Shown piece after piece: positions 7,443 to 15,551 of a DNA stretch of 64,000 nucleotides. The first letter of the stretch is position 1, and each line of letters begins with the position of its first letter. The DNA is from Microbacterium phyllosphaerae. Lineage in GTDB: Bacteria; Actinomycetota; Actinomycetes; Actinomycetales; Microbacteriaceae. Made by a program: the position numbers and the translations under genes. The notes under the pieces are model-generated. The model made no database searches. It was not told where the DNA came from and saw only the letters and a program-made list of their open reading frames with translations. The stretch spans positions 2,108,001 to 2,172,000 of the forward strand of contig NZ_JAGIOA010000001.1 in assembly GCF_017876435.1 (NCBI RefSeq), read 5' to 3'.

Positions 7443-8828
7443 GTGGAAACCGCAGCCCTCATCGTCGTGCTGGTTATCCTGCTGGCACTCTTCTTCGATT
7501 TCACCAACGGGTTCCATGACACCGCGAACGCGATGGCGACGCCCATCGCGACCGGTGCTCTCAAGCCCAAGACCGCGGTCCTGCTCGCAGCGGTCCTGAA
7601 CCTGGTCGGTGCGTTCCTCTCGACCGAGGTCTCCAAGACCGTGTCGCACGGGATCATCCGCGAGGACACCATCCAAGGCGATGTGTTCCTGCCGATGATC
7701 TTCGCCGGACTCATCGGCGCGATCACCTGGAACATGCTCACGTGGCTGCTCGGTCTGCCGTCGAGCTCCTCCCACGCGCTGTTCGGCGGACTCATCGGCG
7801 CGACTCTGGTCGGCGTCGGGGTCGGCGGTATCGACTTCGGCATGGTGCTCTCGAAGATCATCCTCCCGGCGCTCATCGCCCCGCTCACCGCCGGCATCAT
7901 CGCGTTCGCCGCCACCAAGCTGGCGTACTCGATCACTCGACGCTACGACGGCAAGCCCGACGGCCGCGACGGCTTCCGCTGGGGGCAGATCTTCACCTCC
8001 TCGCTGGTCGCGCTCGCGCACGGCACGAACGACGCGCAGAAGACGATGGGTGTCATCACCCTGGCGCTGATCACGGTCGGATGGCAGAGCAGCTCGCAGG
8101 CCGACCCGCACCTCTGGGTCATCATCGCCTGCGCCGTCACGATCGCGCTCGGCACCTACCTCGGCGGCTGGCGCATCATCCGCACCCTCGGAAAGGGGCT
8201 GACCGAGGTGAAGCCCGCACAGGGCTTCTCGGCGGAGAGCTCGACGGCCGCGACGATCCTCGCATCCAGCGCCTTCGGATTCGCCCTCTCGACGACGCAG
8301 GTCGCATCGGGGTCCGTGATCGGATCCGGTCTCGGCCGTCGTGGTTCGACCGTGCGCTGGCGCACTGCCGGCCGCATCGCGATCGGCTGGCTGCTCACCC
8401 TTCCGGCCGCCGGTGCCGTCGGTGCTCTCGCCGCGCTCCTGATCACGTGGCTCGGCAACTGGGGTATCGCGATCGACACCGTGCTGGCTCTCGCGGTCAT
8501 CATCGGGCTCTTCCTGCGTTCGCGCAAGGATGCCGTGACCCCCGCGAATGCGATGAGTGATGTGGCGGAGTCGGGGCTCGCGATCGAGCACCCCGACACC
8601 ACGCCGCTCACCCGCCGTCAGCAGCGCATCGCCGATGCCAAGGCCGAGGCGAAGGCTCGTGCGGAGGCGCGGGAGCAGCTCAAGGTCCAGGCGAAGGCCG
8701 ATGCGAAGGCCAAGGCTGACGCGAAGGCCGATGCGAAGGCCAAAGCCGCGAAGAAGGCGGCGAAGAGCGGGGCACCCGCCACCAAGATCGACGATGCCGA
8801 GACGGCGAACAGCGAGGACTCGAAGTGA
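7443..8828 (+). CDS. PiT-family inorganic phosphate transporter
   Basis: A 461-residue membrane permease for low-affinity, cation-coupled uptake of metal-phosphate complexes. Both halves of the PiT internal duplication show their signatures: GFHDTANAMAT near residue 22 and AHGTNDAQK near residue 199, surrounded by about ten hydrophobic segments. The GTG at 7443 is used because MVETAALIVVLVILLALFF is the normal family N-terminus; the open frame continues far upstream antisense to the oligopeptidase and is not real there. The last 75 residues form a cytoplasmic Lys/Ala/Asp-rich tail with a recent tandem duplication. The stop overlaps the next gene (GTGA), so the two are co-translated. A PHO-box-like repeat lies upstream. 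Confidence 0.93.
   Translation: METAALIVVLVILLALFFDFTNGFHDTANAMATPIATGALKPKTAVLLAAVLNLVGAFLSTEVSKTVSHGIIREDTIQGDVFLPMIFAGLIGAITWNMLTWLLGLPSSSSHALFGGLIGATLVGVGVGGIDFGMVLSKIILPALIAPLTAGIIAFAATKLAYSITRRYDGKPDGRDGFRWGQIFTSSLVALAHGTNDAQKTMGVITLALITVGWQSSSQADPHLWVIIACAVTIALGTYLGGWRIIRTLGKGLTEVKPAQGFSAESSTAATILASSAFGFALSTTQVASGSVIGSGLGRRGSTVRWRTAGRIAIGWLLTLPAAGAVGALAALLITWLGNWGIAIDTVLALAVIIGLFLRSRKDAVTPANAMSDVAESGLAIEHPDTTPLTRRQQRIADAKAEAKARAEAREQLKVQAKADAKAKADAKADAKAKAAKKAAKSGAPATKIDDAETANSEDSK
8691..8750 (+). repeat. 30-bp tandem duplication inside the PiT C-terminal tail
   Basis: The unit at 8691-8720 is repeated at 8721-8750 with a few substitutions near its end, and each unit contains two copies of GCGAAGGCC. 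It encodes the alternating AKADAKAKADAK pattern of the charged tail and probably arose by slippage. Confidence 0.75.
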
Positions 8829-9160
8829 GCGTCGACATCGACTGGAGTGCGTTCGTCCAGGTGTTCCTCGCGGCCCTCGTCGGCGCGTGCGCCGTCGTGA
8901 CGTTCTACGCGCTCGGCCTCCGACTGCTGGTCCGCAGTGGGCACGCGCCCGTGGTGAGCCCTGCCGAGTTCACCGACGCGATCACCGTGATCACCGAGAA
9001 GGAGCTCAAGCGCGCCGCGAAGCAGGCCGCCAAGGCTGCGAAGAAGAACCCCCTGACCGACGGGCAGCGCCGCCTGGCGCTCTTCGGCGCCTACGGATGC
9101 TTCGCGCTGTGCGCCGCGGCGGTCGTCGCCGGTATCCTCATCATCGTCGTCGGGCACTGA
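8825..9160 (+). CDS. Small two-helix membrane protein co-translated with the PiT transporter
   Basis: 111 residues: a membrane segment at about 9-35, a soluble Lys/Ala-rich middle containing ITVITEKELKRAAKQA, and a second membrane segment at about 82-109. I do not recognise a named family. The GTG start overlaps the transporter's TGA by four bases, a tight coupling that suggests a transporter accessory or assembly partner (inference). Its charged middle resembles the tail of its neighbour, so direct contact is conceivable but unproven. Confidence 0.75.
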   Translation: MSVDIDWSAFVQVFLAALVGACAVVTFYALGLRLLVRSGHAPVVSPAEFTDAITVITEKELKRAAKQAAKAAKKNPLTDGQRRLALFGAYGCFALCAAAVVAGILIIVVGH

Positions 9161-9184
9161 TCGGGCGCCGAGGATCGGGCGATC

Positions 9185-9751
9185 TCAGGGCAGCAGCCCT
9201 GCGACGAGGTCGTCGACGATGTCATCCGTCGAGGTTTCGGGATCGATCGGAGTGGTGAGTCGATCGAGCATCAGCCCGTCGATCGCGTAGTGGAACAGCG
9301 CGATCTCGCGCCGGCCGCCCGGCAGTCCCGCAGACGAGTTGAACTCGACGTCTCCGTCGAACCCGGCCCGCTGCCATGCACCGAGAAGGGCGGCGACCTC
9401 GGGGCGGCGGCTGCTCTCGAGCCGCAGCTCGAAGAGGGCCAGCGTCACATCGCGATCATCCGTGAGGCGTCGGACGATGTCGCGGATGTAGTCCGCGAAC
9501 AACTCTCTGCTCGGCGCCTCCGACGACCGGCGAACGAGATCGTCCTCGCTCGGGGCGAGCCGTTCCCCGATGCGCTCGACGAGCCCTTCGACCAGGGCAT
9601 CGCGACTCCGGAAGTAGTTCGATGTCGTGCCGACGGGGACGCCGGCGACGAGGTCGACGGCGCGATGCGTGAGTCCGCGTGACCCCTCCGTCGCGAGGAC
9701 AGTGAGCCCGGCATCCGCGATCAGTCGTCGTCTGGTCTCGTTCTTCGCCAT
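9185..9751 (-). CDS. TetR-family transcriptional regulator
   Basis: 188 residues. The N-terminal helix-turn-helix is typical of TetR: RRLIADAGLTVLATEG, then GLTHRAVDLVAGVPVGTTSNYF with recognition helix residues at about 28-47. The C-terminal ligand domain is not diagnostic. Divergent from the metallophosphoesterase gene, with both starts within 82 bp, so it may regulate itself and that neighbour. The short intergenic region holds an imperfect palindrome around CTACACCTGATGTGG (9770-9784) that could be its operator. Confidence 0.88.
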   Translation of the reverse strand: MAKNETRRRLIADAGLTVLATEGSRGLTHRAVDLVAGVPVGTTSNYFRSRDALVEGLVERIGERLAPSEDDLVRRSSEAPSRELFADYIRDIVRRLTDDRDVTLALFELRLESSRRPEVAALLGAWQRAGFDGDVEFNSSAGLPGGRREIALFHYAIDGLMLDRLTTPIDPETSTDDIVDDLVAGLLP

Positions 9752-9757
9752 GCAGGA

Positions 9758-9763
9758 ACCCTA
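9758..9763 (-). promoter_or_regulatory. -10 box (TAGGGT), 6 nt before ATG of the TetR gene
   Basis: Reads TAGGGT-tcctgc-ATG on the minus strand, predicting a leaderless transcript. Confidence 0.6.
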
Positions 9764-9820
9764 TCTCGACTACTACACCTGATGTGGTGGCGCTCCTCGT
9801 ACCGGTGTCGTCGTCGCGCT

Positions 9821-9826
9821 TAGGCT
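9821..9826 (+). promoter_or_regulatory. -10 box (TAGGCT), 6 nt before ATG of the metallophosphoesterase
   Basis: Reads TAGGCT-gagatc-ATG. No Shine-Dalgarno sequence is possible in the six intervening bases. Confidence 0.65.
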
Positions 9827-9832
9827 GAGATC

Positions 9833-10747
9833 ATGTCAGCGCACTCCGAGTCCGCGTTCGTCTTCGGCCGTCATGAGCCGGCGTCGCACGTGATCATCCA
9901 CGTGAGCGATCCGCATTTCCTCGCCGGTGGTGTCAGGCTCGGCGGTCGCTACGACGTGGAGTCGAACTTCGCTCGCACGCTGGGCGCGATCAGGACCGTG
10001 CACCCGCACCCCGCGGCGATCGTGATCACGGGCGATCTCACCGATCTGGGGGAGCCCGACGCCTACCGGCGTCTGCGCGCTGCCGTCGAGCCGGTGGCCG
10101 AGGAGCTCGGAGCTCCCGTGATCTGGGTCGCCGGCAACCATGACGAACGCCCGGCACTGCGGGAGGGGCTGCTCGACCTCGAGCCGACACAGGAGCCGAT
10201 CACCGGCGTGTGGGATCTCGACGGGCTCCGATTGATCGCCCTCGACACCAGCGTGCCCGGCTGGCATCACGGCGATCTCGGCGACGATCAGCTCGCCTGG
10301 TTGGCCGACATCCTTCGCGAACCTGCACCGCACGGCACGCTGCTCGCGATGCATCATCCACCTCTCCCGAGTCATGTGCCTCTGTTCGACATCCTGGAGC
10401 TGCGGCATCAGGACGAGCTCGCCGACGTCATCCGGGGGAGCGACGTGCGCGGCATCCTCGCCGGTCACCTGCACTACTCGGCGCACGGGACGTTCGCCGG
10501 CGTCCCGGTGAGCGTGTCCTCGGCCACCTGCTACACGATGAACGTCGCCCGGCCCGCTGCCGATGTGAACGGCATGGATGCCGCTCAGGCGTTCCAGCTC
10601 GTGCATGTGCGGCCCGACACGATCACGCACACCGTCGTTCCGGTGACCGACGCCCCGACCGGCGACCACTTCTCGCCCGCCTGGCTCGAGAGGATGGCGA
10701 AGCTCAGCCCCGCGGAGCGTCTCGAGGCCTTCTCGCGCAAACGCTGA
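9833..10747 (+). CDS. Calcineurin-like metallophosphoesterase (CpdA/Icc-type, cyclic nucleotide phosphodiesterase-like)
   Basis: A 304-residue dinuclear metal phosphoesterase. The five metal-binding motifs appear in order: VSDPHF, TGDLTD, GNHDE, MHHPP and GHLHYS. The arrangement and length match the class III cyclic nucleotide phosphodiesterases (E. coli CpdA, mycobacterial Rv0805), which hydrolyse 3',5'-cAMP and sometimes 2',3'-cyclic nucleotides. The C-terminal 40 residues carry no extra domain. Substrate cannot be decided from sequence; cAMP is a family-based guess. Divergent from a TetR gene that may control it. Confidence 0.88.
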   Translation: MSAHSESAFVFGRHEPASHVIIHVSDPHFLAGGVRLGGRYDVESNFARTLGAIRTVHPHPAAIVITGDLTDLGEPDAYRRLRAAVEPVAEELGAPVIWVAGNHDERPALREGLLDLEPTQEPITGVWDLDGLRLIALDTSVPGWHHGDLGDDQLAWLADILREPAPHGTLLAMHHPPLPSHVPLFDILELRHQDELADVIRGSDVRGILAGHLHYSAHGTFAGVPVSVSSATCYTMNVARPAADVNGMDAAQAFQLVHVRPDTITHTVVPVTDAPTGDHFSPAWLERMAKLSPAERLEAFSRKR

Positions 10748-10785
10748 CGCGCCGTCGTATCCCTGTCGGCGCATGCGCTCGGGCG

Positions 10786-10791
10786 TAGACT
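10786..10791 (+). promoter_or_regulatory. -10 box (TAGACT) for aspA
   Basis: TAGACT with a predicted leader of about 43 nt. AAGGA (10830-10834) supplies a Shine-Dalgarno 6 nt before the ATG, so this is a conventional leadered mRNA. Confidence 0.55.
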
Positions 10792-10840
10792 GGATGCATC
10801 CCCCGCATCACACACTCGCCACTACCCACAAGGATGTGAC

Positions 10841-12301
10841 ATGGCTTCTGCCGCGCCTGCCCTCACCCGTACCGAGACCGATTCGCTCGGGAGCATGGAG
10901 ATTCCCGCCGACGCGTACTGGGGGATCCACACCGCCCGTGCCGACGCGAACTTCCCGATCACCAAGCGTCCGATCTCGGTCTACCCCGACCTGATCGTCG
11001 CCCTCGCGATGGTCAAGCAGGCGAGTGCCCGCGCCAACCGCGAGATCGGCGTGCTCGATGCAGAACGCGCCGACCTGATCGACCGCGCCGCACAGCGTGT
11101 CATCGACGGGGAGTTCCACGACCAGTTCACGGTCGGCGTCATCCAGGGCGGCGCCGGGACCTCGACGAACATGAACGCGAACGAGGTCATCACCAACATC
11201 GCTCTCGAGCTCGCCGGCCACGAGAAGGGCGATTACGCGTTCCTGTCGCCGATCGACCACACCAACCGCAGCCAGTCCACCAACGACGTGTACCCGACCG
11301 CGGTCAAGATCGGCCTGTCGCTGACGCTGCGCTCGCTGCTCGAGGAACTCGATCTGCTGCGCGTGTCGTTCCTCAACAAGTCGCACGAGTTCCACGACGT
11401 CCTGAAGGTCGGACGCACGCAGCTCCAGGATGCCGTGCCGATGACACTCGGTCAGGAGTTCCACGGCTTCGCGTCGACACTCGGCTACGACCACACGCGC
11501 CTCACCGAGAACGCGTCTCTCATGTTCGAGATCAACATGGGCGCCACGGCGATCGGCACCGGCATCACGACCCACGTCGACTATGCGCCCGCTGTGCTGA
11601 AGCACCTGCGCGAGATCACGTCGCTCGACCTGGTCACCTCGGCCGACCTCGTCGAGGCCACCAGTGACACGGGCTCCTTCATGTCGTTCTCGTCGACGCT
11701 CAAGCGCAACGCGATGAAGCTCTCGAAGATCTGCAACGACCTGCGTCTGCTGTCGTCGGGGCCGCAGGCCGGCTTCGGCGAGATCAACCTGCCCGCGATG
11801 CAGGCGGGTTCGAGCATCATGCCCGGCAAGGTCAACCCCGTGATCCCCGAGGTCGTCAACCAGGTCGCCTTCGCTGTCGCCGGCGCCGACATGACCGTGA
11901 CGATGGCGGCCGAGGCGGGGCAGCTGCAGCTCAACGCCTTCGAGCCCGTGATCGCGCACTCGATCTTCCAGTCGATCACCTGGATGCGTCAGGCGATGTG
12001 GACGCTCCGCGTGAACTGCATCGACGGCATCACCGCGAACCGCGACCGTCTCGGGGCGATGGTCGGAGCATCGGTCGGCGTCATCACCGCGCTCACCCCG
12101 TTCATCGGCTACGCGGCCGCGGCCGCGCTGGCCAAGACCGCACTCCTCACGAACCGCAACGTCGCCGATCTGGTCGTCGAGGCCGGTCTGATGTCGCGTG
12201 ACGAGGTCATCAAGCAGCTGTCGCCGGCGCGTCTGTCGGGCCTCGAGGCGATCACCGCGGCGATCCCGGTGATCGCCCCCGAGGATCTCATCGAGATCTG
12301 A
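10841..12301 (+). CDS. aspA: Aspartate ammonia-lyase
   Basis: A 486-residue member of the fumarase/aspartase superfamily, reversibly splitting L-aspartate into fumarate and ammonia. The superfamily signature GSSIMPGKVNPVIPEVVNQV contains the mobile catalytic loop serine; the continuation VIPEVVNQV is aspartase-like, whereas class II fumarases continue with TQCEA. Other conserved stretches are GGAGTSTNMNANEV, STNDVYPTA and GRTQLQDAVPMTLGQEF. Monocistronic: its own promoter lies upstream and a strong hairpin follows. Fumarase activity is the main alternative but is less likely given the signature. Confidence 0.92.
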   Translation: MASAAPALTRTETDSLGSMEIPADAYWGIHTARADANFPITKRPISVYPDLIVALAMVKQASARANREIGVLDAERADLIDRAAQRVIDGEFHDQFTVGVIQGGAGTSTNMNANEVITNIALELAGHEKGDYAFLSPIDHTNRSQSTNDVYPTAVKIGLSLTLRSLLEELDLLRVSFLNKSHEFHDVLKVGRTQLQDAVPMTLGQEFHGFASTLGYDHTRLTENASLMFEINMGATAIGTGITTHVDYAPAVLKHLREITSLDLVTSADLVEATSDTGSFMSFSSTLKRNAMKLSKICNDLRLLSSGPQAGFGEINLPAMQAGSSIMPGKVNPVIPEVVNQVAFAVAGADMTVTMAAEAGQLQLNAFEPVIAHSIFQSITWMRQAMWTLRVNCIDGITANRDRLGAMVGASVGVITALTPFIGYAAAAALAKTALLTNRNVADLVVEAGLMSRDEVIKQLSPARLSGLEAITAAIPVIAPEDLIEI

Positions 12302-12309
12302 CCGGACAC

Positions 12310-12346
12310 GACGAAGGCCCCGGCGATGTCCGCCGGGGCCTTCGTC
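12310..12346. terminator. Bidirectional terminator between aspA and the convergent FAH-family gene
   Basis: A perfect 16-bp stem, GACGAAGGCCCCGGCG (12310-12325) with CGCCGGGGCCTTCGTC (12331-12346), closes a 5-nt loop. Confidence 0.88.
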
Positions 12347-12362
12347 ACGTATGCGCGGGTAC

Positions 12363-13232
12363 TCAGTCGAGAACGCGGCAGTGCGTGGTGAGCTCGCCGA
12401 TGCCGTCGATGCCGACGGTCACCGTGGAGCGGTCACGCAGGAAGATCTGCGGATCGCGCGAGTATCCTGCACCGCCCGGGCTTCCCGTCGAGATCAGGGT
12501 GCCGGGCAGCAGCGTCAGCGACTGCGAGAGGTGCGCGATGAGCTTCGCGACCGACCGGACCATCTGGTCGGTGCTGGCATCCTGCACGGTCTGTCCGTCG
12601 ACGACGGCCCAGATGTGGAGGTCCTGCGGGTCGGCGATCTCGTCGGCCGTGACGGCGAAGGGGCCTGTCGGCGTGAATCCGTCGAACGACTTGCAGCGAG
12701 ACCACTGCGCCTCGGAGAACTGGACGTTCCGAGCGGTGATGTCGTTGACCACCGTGTACCCCCAGACGTGGGAGAGCGCGTCGGCTTCGGCGACATCCTT
12801 CGCAGGAGTGCCGATCAGCACACCGAGCTCGGCCTCGTAGTCCACCGCCTCGCTCAGCGCGCGCGGCCAGGAAGTCGTCTGCTCGTGTCCGGTGAGCGAA
12901 TTGGGCCACAGAGTGAACACGGTCGGTGCCGCGTCGGTCTTCAGCCCGAGCTCACTGGAGTGGGCCGCGTAGTTGAGTCCGACCGCGAGAACCGCGGGGG
13001 GAGCGATCACCGCGGAGGCGAACTCCCAGGCGTCGAGCGGATGCCGCGGTGCGTCGCTGCCCGCTACAGCGGATCGGAGTGCGGCGAGCATCTGCGCGCC
13101 GCCCTCGATCAGCTGCTGCAGCGAGGCAGGGGGGTCGGGAAGGAGATCGGAGACGAGGATGGCGTCGGCACCCTCCACCACTGCGAGATGCGCAGCGGGA
13201 GAGTCGGCACGACGCAGATGAGCGAACCGCAT
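12363..13232 (-). CDS. Fumarylacetoacetate hydrolase (FAH) superfamily enzyme
   Basis: A 289-residue protein with the FAH fold, whose members hydrolyse or decarboxylate beta-diketo acids, often in aromatic catabolism. Recognisable are VGLNYAAHSSELG, DYEAELGVLIG (metal-binding glutamates), GYTVVNDITARNVQ and the GTLISTGSPGGAG loop near the C-terminus. No catabolic partners are adjacent, so the substrate is open: fumarylpyruvate, oxaloacetate or an acylpyruvate are all possible. The ATG at 13232 has a -10 box ending 6 nt upstream. Confidence 0.88.
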   Translation of the reverse strand: MRFAHLRRADSPAAHLAVVEGADAILVSDLLPDPPASLQQLIEGGAQMLAALRSAVAGSDAPRHPLDAWEFASAVIAPPAVLAVGLNYAAHSSELGLKTDAAPTVFTLWPNSLTGHEQTTSWPRALSEAVDYEAELGVLIGTPAKDVAEADALSHVWGYTVVNDITARNVQFSEAQWSRCKSFDGFTPTGPFAVTADEIADPQDLHIWAVVDGQTVQDASTDQMVRSVAKLIAHLSQSLTLLPGTLISTGSPGGAGYSRDPQIFLRDRSTVTVGIDGIGELTTHCRVLD

Positions 13233-13238
13233 GCTTCT

Positions 13239-13244
13239 ACGCTA
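13239..13244 (-). promoter_or_regulatory. -10 box (TAGCGT), 6 nt before ATG of the FAH-family gene
   Basis: Reads TAGCGT-agaagc-ATG on the minus strand; leaderless architecture. Confidence 0.62.
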
Positions 13245-13308
13245 TCCGGTGAGGCGCGGGAAATGCTGGAGGAAGTCGCCAGACCGAGGGGAACTTGGTT
13301 GTTCCCCA

Positions 13309-13314
13309 TATGCT
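13309..13314 (+). promoter_or_regulatory. -10 box (TATGCT), 7 nt before ATG of prsW
   Basis: Reads TATGCT-tttgcct-ATG, selecting 13322 over the upstream in-frame start at 13295 because the latter would lie 5' of the promoter box. Confidence 0.6.
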
Positions 13315-13321
13315 TTTGCCT

Positions 13322-14770
13322 ATGAGTTCCGGAGGACCGTCCCAGCCATCGCCATACACGCCGCCGCCCGCGCCGCAGCAGCCTCCGGCCCAGCAACCTC
13401 CGGCTCCGCCCCAGCCGCAGGGGTATCCGCAGCAGCAGCAGCCCGCTCCGCAGCAGCCCGGGTACTCGCAGCAGCCCGGGTATCCGCAGCAGCCCGGATA
13501 CCCGCAGCAGCCGCAGGCGTACCCCGCGAACCAGCCGCCGGCCCCGCAGCAGTACTCCGCTCAGCAGTACGCGCAGTCGAGCTACATGCCCGCCCCTTTC
13601 TCGCAGCGTCCCGCGTACGCGTCCGTTCTCGCTCAGCCGACTCCCTACTCTCCGCCTGCGCCCGCGGCTCCGTCTCCTGCACAGGGGCTGCCCGCGCTGC
13701 CCGCTGCCCGTCGCGGCGGACGCATCGCCCTCTATTGCCTGTTCGGGTTCCTCGGCCTGCTGCTTCTGGCGCTGATCGCCTACTTCGGTCTGGCCCTGGG
13801 CCCGCTGGCATCGGTCATCGGCCTCGTACTCGCACTGGTTCCGCTCGCGATCGTCTTCTTCGTCGTACGGATGATCGATCGATGGGAGCCCGAGCCCAAG
13901 TCTCTCGTGTTCTTCGCGATCGCCTGGGGTGCCATCGCGGCCGTCGGGCTGACGCTCCTCGTCGATCTCGGTCTCACCGCCGTCCTCGGCATGAGGGGAG
14001 AGGTCGCCGGAGCGGTGATCCAGGCGCCCATCGTCGAGGAGTTCTGGAAGGGCTTCGGTGTCTTCCTGATCTTCCTGATCGCCCGCCGTTCGTTCGACGG
14101 CCCGGTCGACGGCGTCGTCTACGGCGCCCTGGTGGGTGCGGGCTTCGCCTTCACCGAGAACATCCAGTACTTCGCGATCAGTCTCATCGAGGGCGGTGGC
14201 GAGCAGCTCACCGTGACGTTCATCCTGCGGGCGATCATGTCGCCGTTCGCGCATGCGATGTTCACCTCGCTCACCGGCCTCGCGATCGGGCTGGCCGCTC
14301 GGCGCCACGCCTCGGCAGGTGCGGCGCTCGGGTTCGGTCTTCTCGGGATGCTCGGCGCGATGTTCCTGCACGGGCTCTGGAACGGGTCGTCGTTCGCGAA
14401 CTTCTTCCTGCTCTACTTCGTGCTGCAGGTCCCTCTGTTCGTCGGTTTCATCTTCGGTATCATCGCGCTTCGGCGGGAGGAATCCCGACTGACCAAGGCG
14501 CGCCTCGGCGACTACGCCGCCGCCGGATGGTTCACGCCCGAAGAGGTCACCATGCTGGCCACGCCGGCCGGTCGCAAGACCGGGCTGGGCTGGGCCGCGC
14601 AACTGCGCGGAGACCGCCGCCCGCTCATGCGCGAGTTCATCAAGGACGCCACGACGCTCGCATCCGTTCGCCAGCGCGCCATCACGGGCCGCGACCCGAT
14701 GGCTCCGGCGGACGAGCAGGCTCTGCTCGCTCGTACACGGGCCACGAGGGCGGCTCTCCTGGCCTACTGA
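13322..14770 (+). CDS. PrsW-family intramembrane metalloprotease
   Basis: 482 residues. An approximately 130-residue N-terminal region dominated by Pro, Gln and Tyr (QQPGY repeats) is followed by 8-9 membrane segments. The PrsW motifs are present in the membrane domain: IVEEFWKG (paired glutamates), GFAFTENIQYF, a His in FAHAMFTS, and HGLWNGSS. In Bacillus PrsW starts regulated proteolysis of the anti-sigma factor RsiW; actinobacterial homologues have no proven substrate. No sigma/anti-sigma pair is adjacent. The repeat-rich cytoplasmic tail is absent from Bacillus PrsW and may mediate interactions. Confidence 0.9.
   Translation: MSSGGPSQPSPYTPPPAPQQPPAQQPPAPPQPQGYPQQQQPAPQQPGYSQQPGYPQQPGYPQQPQAYPANQPPAPQQYSAQQYAQSSYMPAPFSQRPAYASVLAQPTPYSPPAPAAPSPAQGLPALPAARRGGRIALYCLFGFLGLLLLALIAYFGLALGPLASVIGLVLALVPLAIVFFVVRMIDRWEPEPKSLVFFAIAWGAIAAVGLTLLVDLGLTAVLGMRGEVAGAVIQAPIVEEFWKGFGVFLIFLIARRSFDGPVDGVVYGALVGAGFAFTENIQYFAISLIEGGGEQLTVTFILRAIMSPFAHAMFTSLTGLAIGLAARRHASAGAALGFGLLGMLGAMFLHGLWNGSSFANFFLLYFVLQVPLFVGFIFGIIALRREESRLTKARLGDYAAAGWFTPEEVTMLATPAGRKTGLGWAAQLRGDRRPLMREFIKDATTLASVRQRAITGRDPMAPADEQALLARTRATRAALLAY
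13448..13513 (+). repeat. 18-bp tandem repeats in the prsW N-terminal tail
   Basis: Three near-identical 18-bp units (13448-13465, 13466-13483, 13484-13501) plus a partial fourth encode PQQPGY, SQQPGY, PQQPGY and PQQP. Copy number is likely to vary between strains. Confidence 0.8.
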
Positions 14771-14796
14771 GCGCCGGACTCGATGTCCGGTGACAG

Positions 14797-14847
14797 ACTC
14801 AGCGCCCGGTGCTGCGGCGATGCCTGCATGTCTACCGGGCGCTGAGT
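14797..14847 (+). terminator. Inverted repeat downstream of prsW
   Basis: ACTCAGCGCCCGGT (14797-14810) pairs perfectly with ACCGGGCGCTGAGT (14834-14847) around a 23-nt loop. It is a probable terminator; the long loop and missing U-tract lower confidence. Confidence 0.55.
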
Positions 14848-14966
14848 TGATCTGTAAACAGGGTGCACCCGGTGTGCACGGGTGTCAAGAGCTTCGAGCG
14901 AACCGGGTCGGATTCCCTCGTATCAGCGTCCCGGCGCCGTGTTCGCTCTGAGCAGGCGTCACCGCG

Positions 14967-14996
14967 TTGACCCGTACCGGGGCGCTCGGGTTGGAT
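14967..14996 (+). promoter_or_regulatory. Promoter of the FKBP gene (TTGACC - 18 nt - TTGGAT)
   Basis: -35 TTGACC (14967-14972) and -10 TTGGAT (14991-14996) with an 18-nt spacer; the -10 ends 6 nt before the ATG at 15003. This is one of the few leaderless promoters here with a clear -35. Confidence 0.65.
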
Positions 14997-15002
14997 GGAA
15001 CC

Positions 15003-15371
15003 ATGACTGATCGCACAAAGCCTGAGTTCGACGCCCCCACCGGCCCCGCTCCCGCGGAGCTCGTGATCCGCGACCTCATCGAAGGAGACGGCGCCGAGGC
15101 GAAGCCCGGCGACACCGTGACCGTGCACTACGCCGGTGTCGAGTTCGAGTCCGGCGAGGAGTTCGACTCGTCGTGGGGTCGTGGCGAGACCATCCAGTTC
15201 CCGCTCCGCGGTCTGATCCAGGGTTGGCAGGACGGCATCCCCGGTATGAAGGTCGGCGGACGCCGTGAGCTGGTCATCCCGCCGCATCTCGCCTACGGGC
15301 CCGTCGGAGGCGGACACTTCCTCTCCGGCAAGACCCTCATCTTTATCATCGACCTCGTCGCCGTCGGCTGA
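15003..15371 (+). CDS. FKBP-type peptidyl-prolyl cis-trans isomerase
   Basis: 122 residues, essentially one FKBP domain, catalysing cis-trans isomerisation of X-Pro bonds during protein folding. Typical signatures are GDTVTVHYAGV, FDSSWGRGETIQFPL, LIQGWQDGIPGMKVGGRRELVIPPHLAYG and a final FIIDLVAV strand. No signal peptide, so cytoplasmic. ATG at 15003 is preferred because a promoter ends 6 nt before it. It is flanked by two hairpins and therefore monocistronic. Confidence 0.94.
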   Translation: MTDRTKPEFDAPTGPAPAELVIRDLIEGDGAEAKPGDTVTVHYAGVEFESGEEFDSSWGRGETIQFPLRGLIQGWQDGIPGMKVGGRRELVIPPHLAYGPVGGGHFLSGKTLIFIIDLVAVG

Positions 15372-15387
15372 TCCCGACAGATGCCGG

Positions 15388-15423
15388 AAGGCGCCGTGTC
15401 CCTCGGGGCTCGGCGCCTTTCTC
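15388..15423 (+). terminator. Rho-independent terminator after the FKBP gene
   Basis: AAGGCGCCG (15388-15396) pairs with CGGCGCCTT (15411-15419), followed by TCTC. Confidence 0.8.
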
Positions 15424-15454
15424 ATTCCCGAAAAGTTCTTCGCACACAGGGGAA

Positions 15455-15472
15455 TATATGCATCTGCATGTA
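15455..15472 (+). promoter_or_regulatory. 18-bp palindrome in an AT-rich island upstream of yceI
   Basis: The sequence TATATGCATCTGCATGTA is a 14-of-18 palindrome with core ATGCA-TC-TGCAT, about 80 nt before the YceI start and in DNA much richer in A/T than its surroundings. It looks like an operator for a dimeric repressor of the MarR type, which often controls yceI genes; no such regulator is adjacent. Confidence 0.45.
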
Positions 15473-15551
15473 AGTTGTTATCCGTGACGCCGTGAACACG
15501 GCCCCTCATCCGTTGCCGCACAGTGCGGCTGATGTCTCCCGAGGAGAAACC

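Noticed and set aside
8691..8750. Tandem repeats as a CRISPR array
   Set aside because: Repeats are adjacent with no spacers, in frame, and encode the charged transporter tail; no cas genes are present.
5187..8828. Very long read-through frames on both strands covering the oligopeptidase and PiT genes (over 1100 codons each)
   Set aside because: Only the parts 5187-7286 (minus) and 7443-8828 (plus) encode recognisable proteins; the rest is shadow of the opposite gene.
12363..13232. FAH-family gene as part of an aromatic degradation operon
   Set aside because: It is monocistronic with its own promoter and terminator, and no ring-cleavage or transport genes are adjacent.
13448..13513. Repeats in prsW as a CRISPR or regulatory array
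   Set aside because: They are in-frame 18-bp codon repeats for QQPGY.
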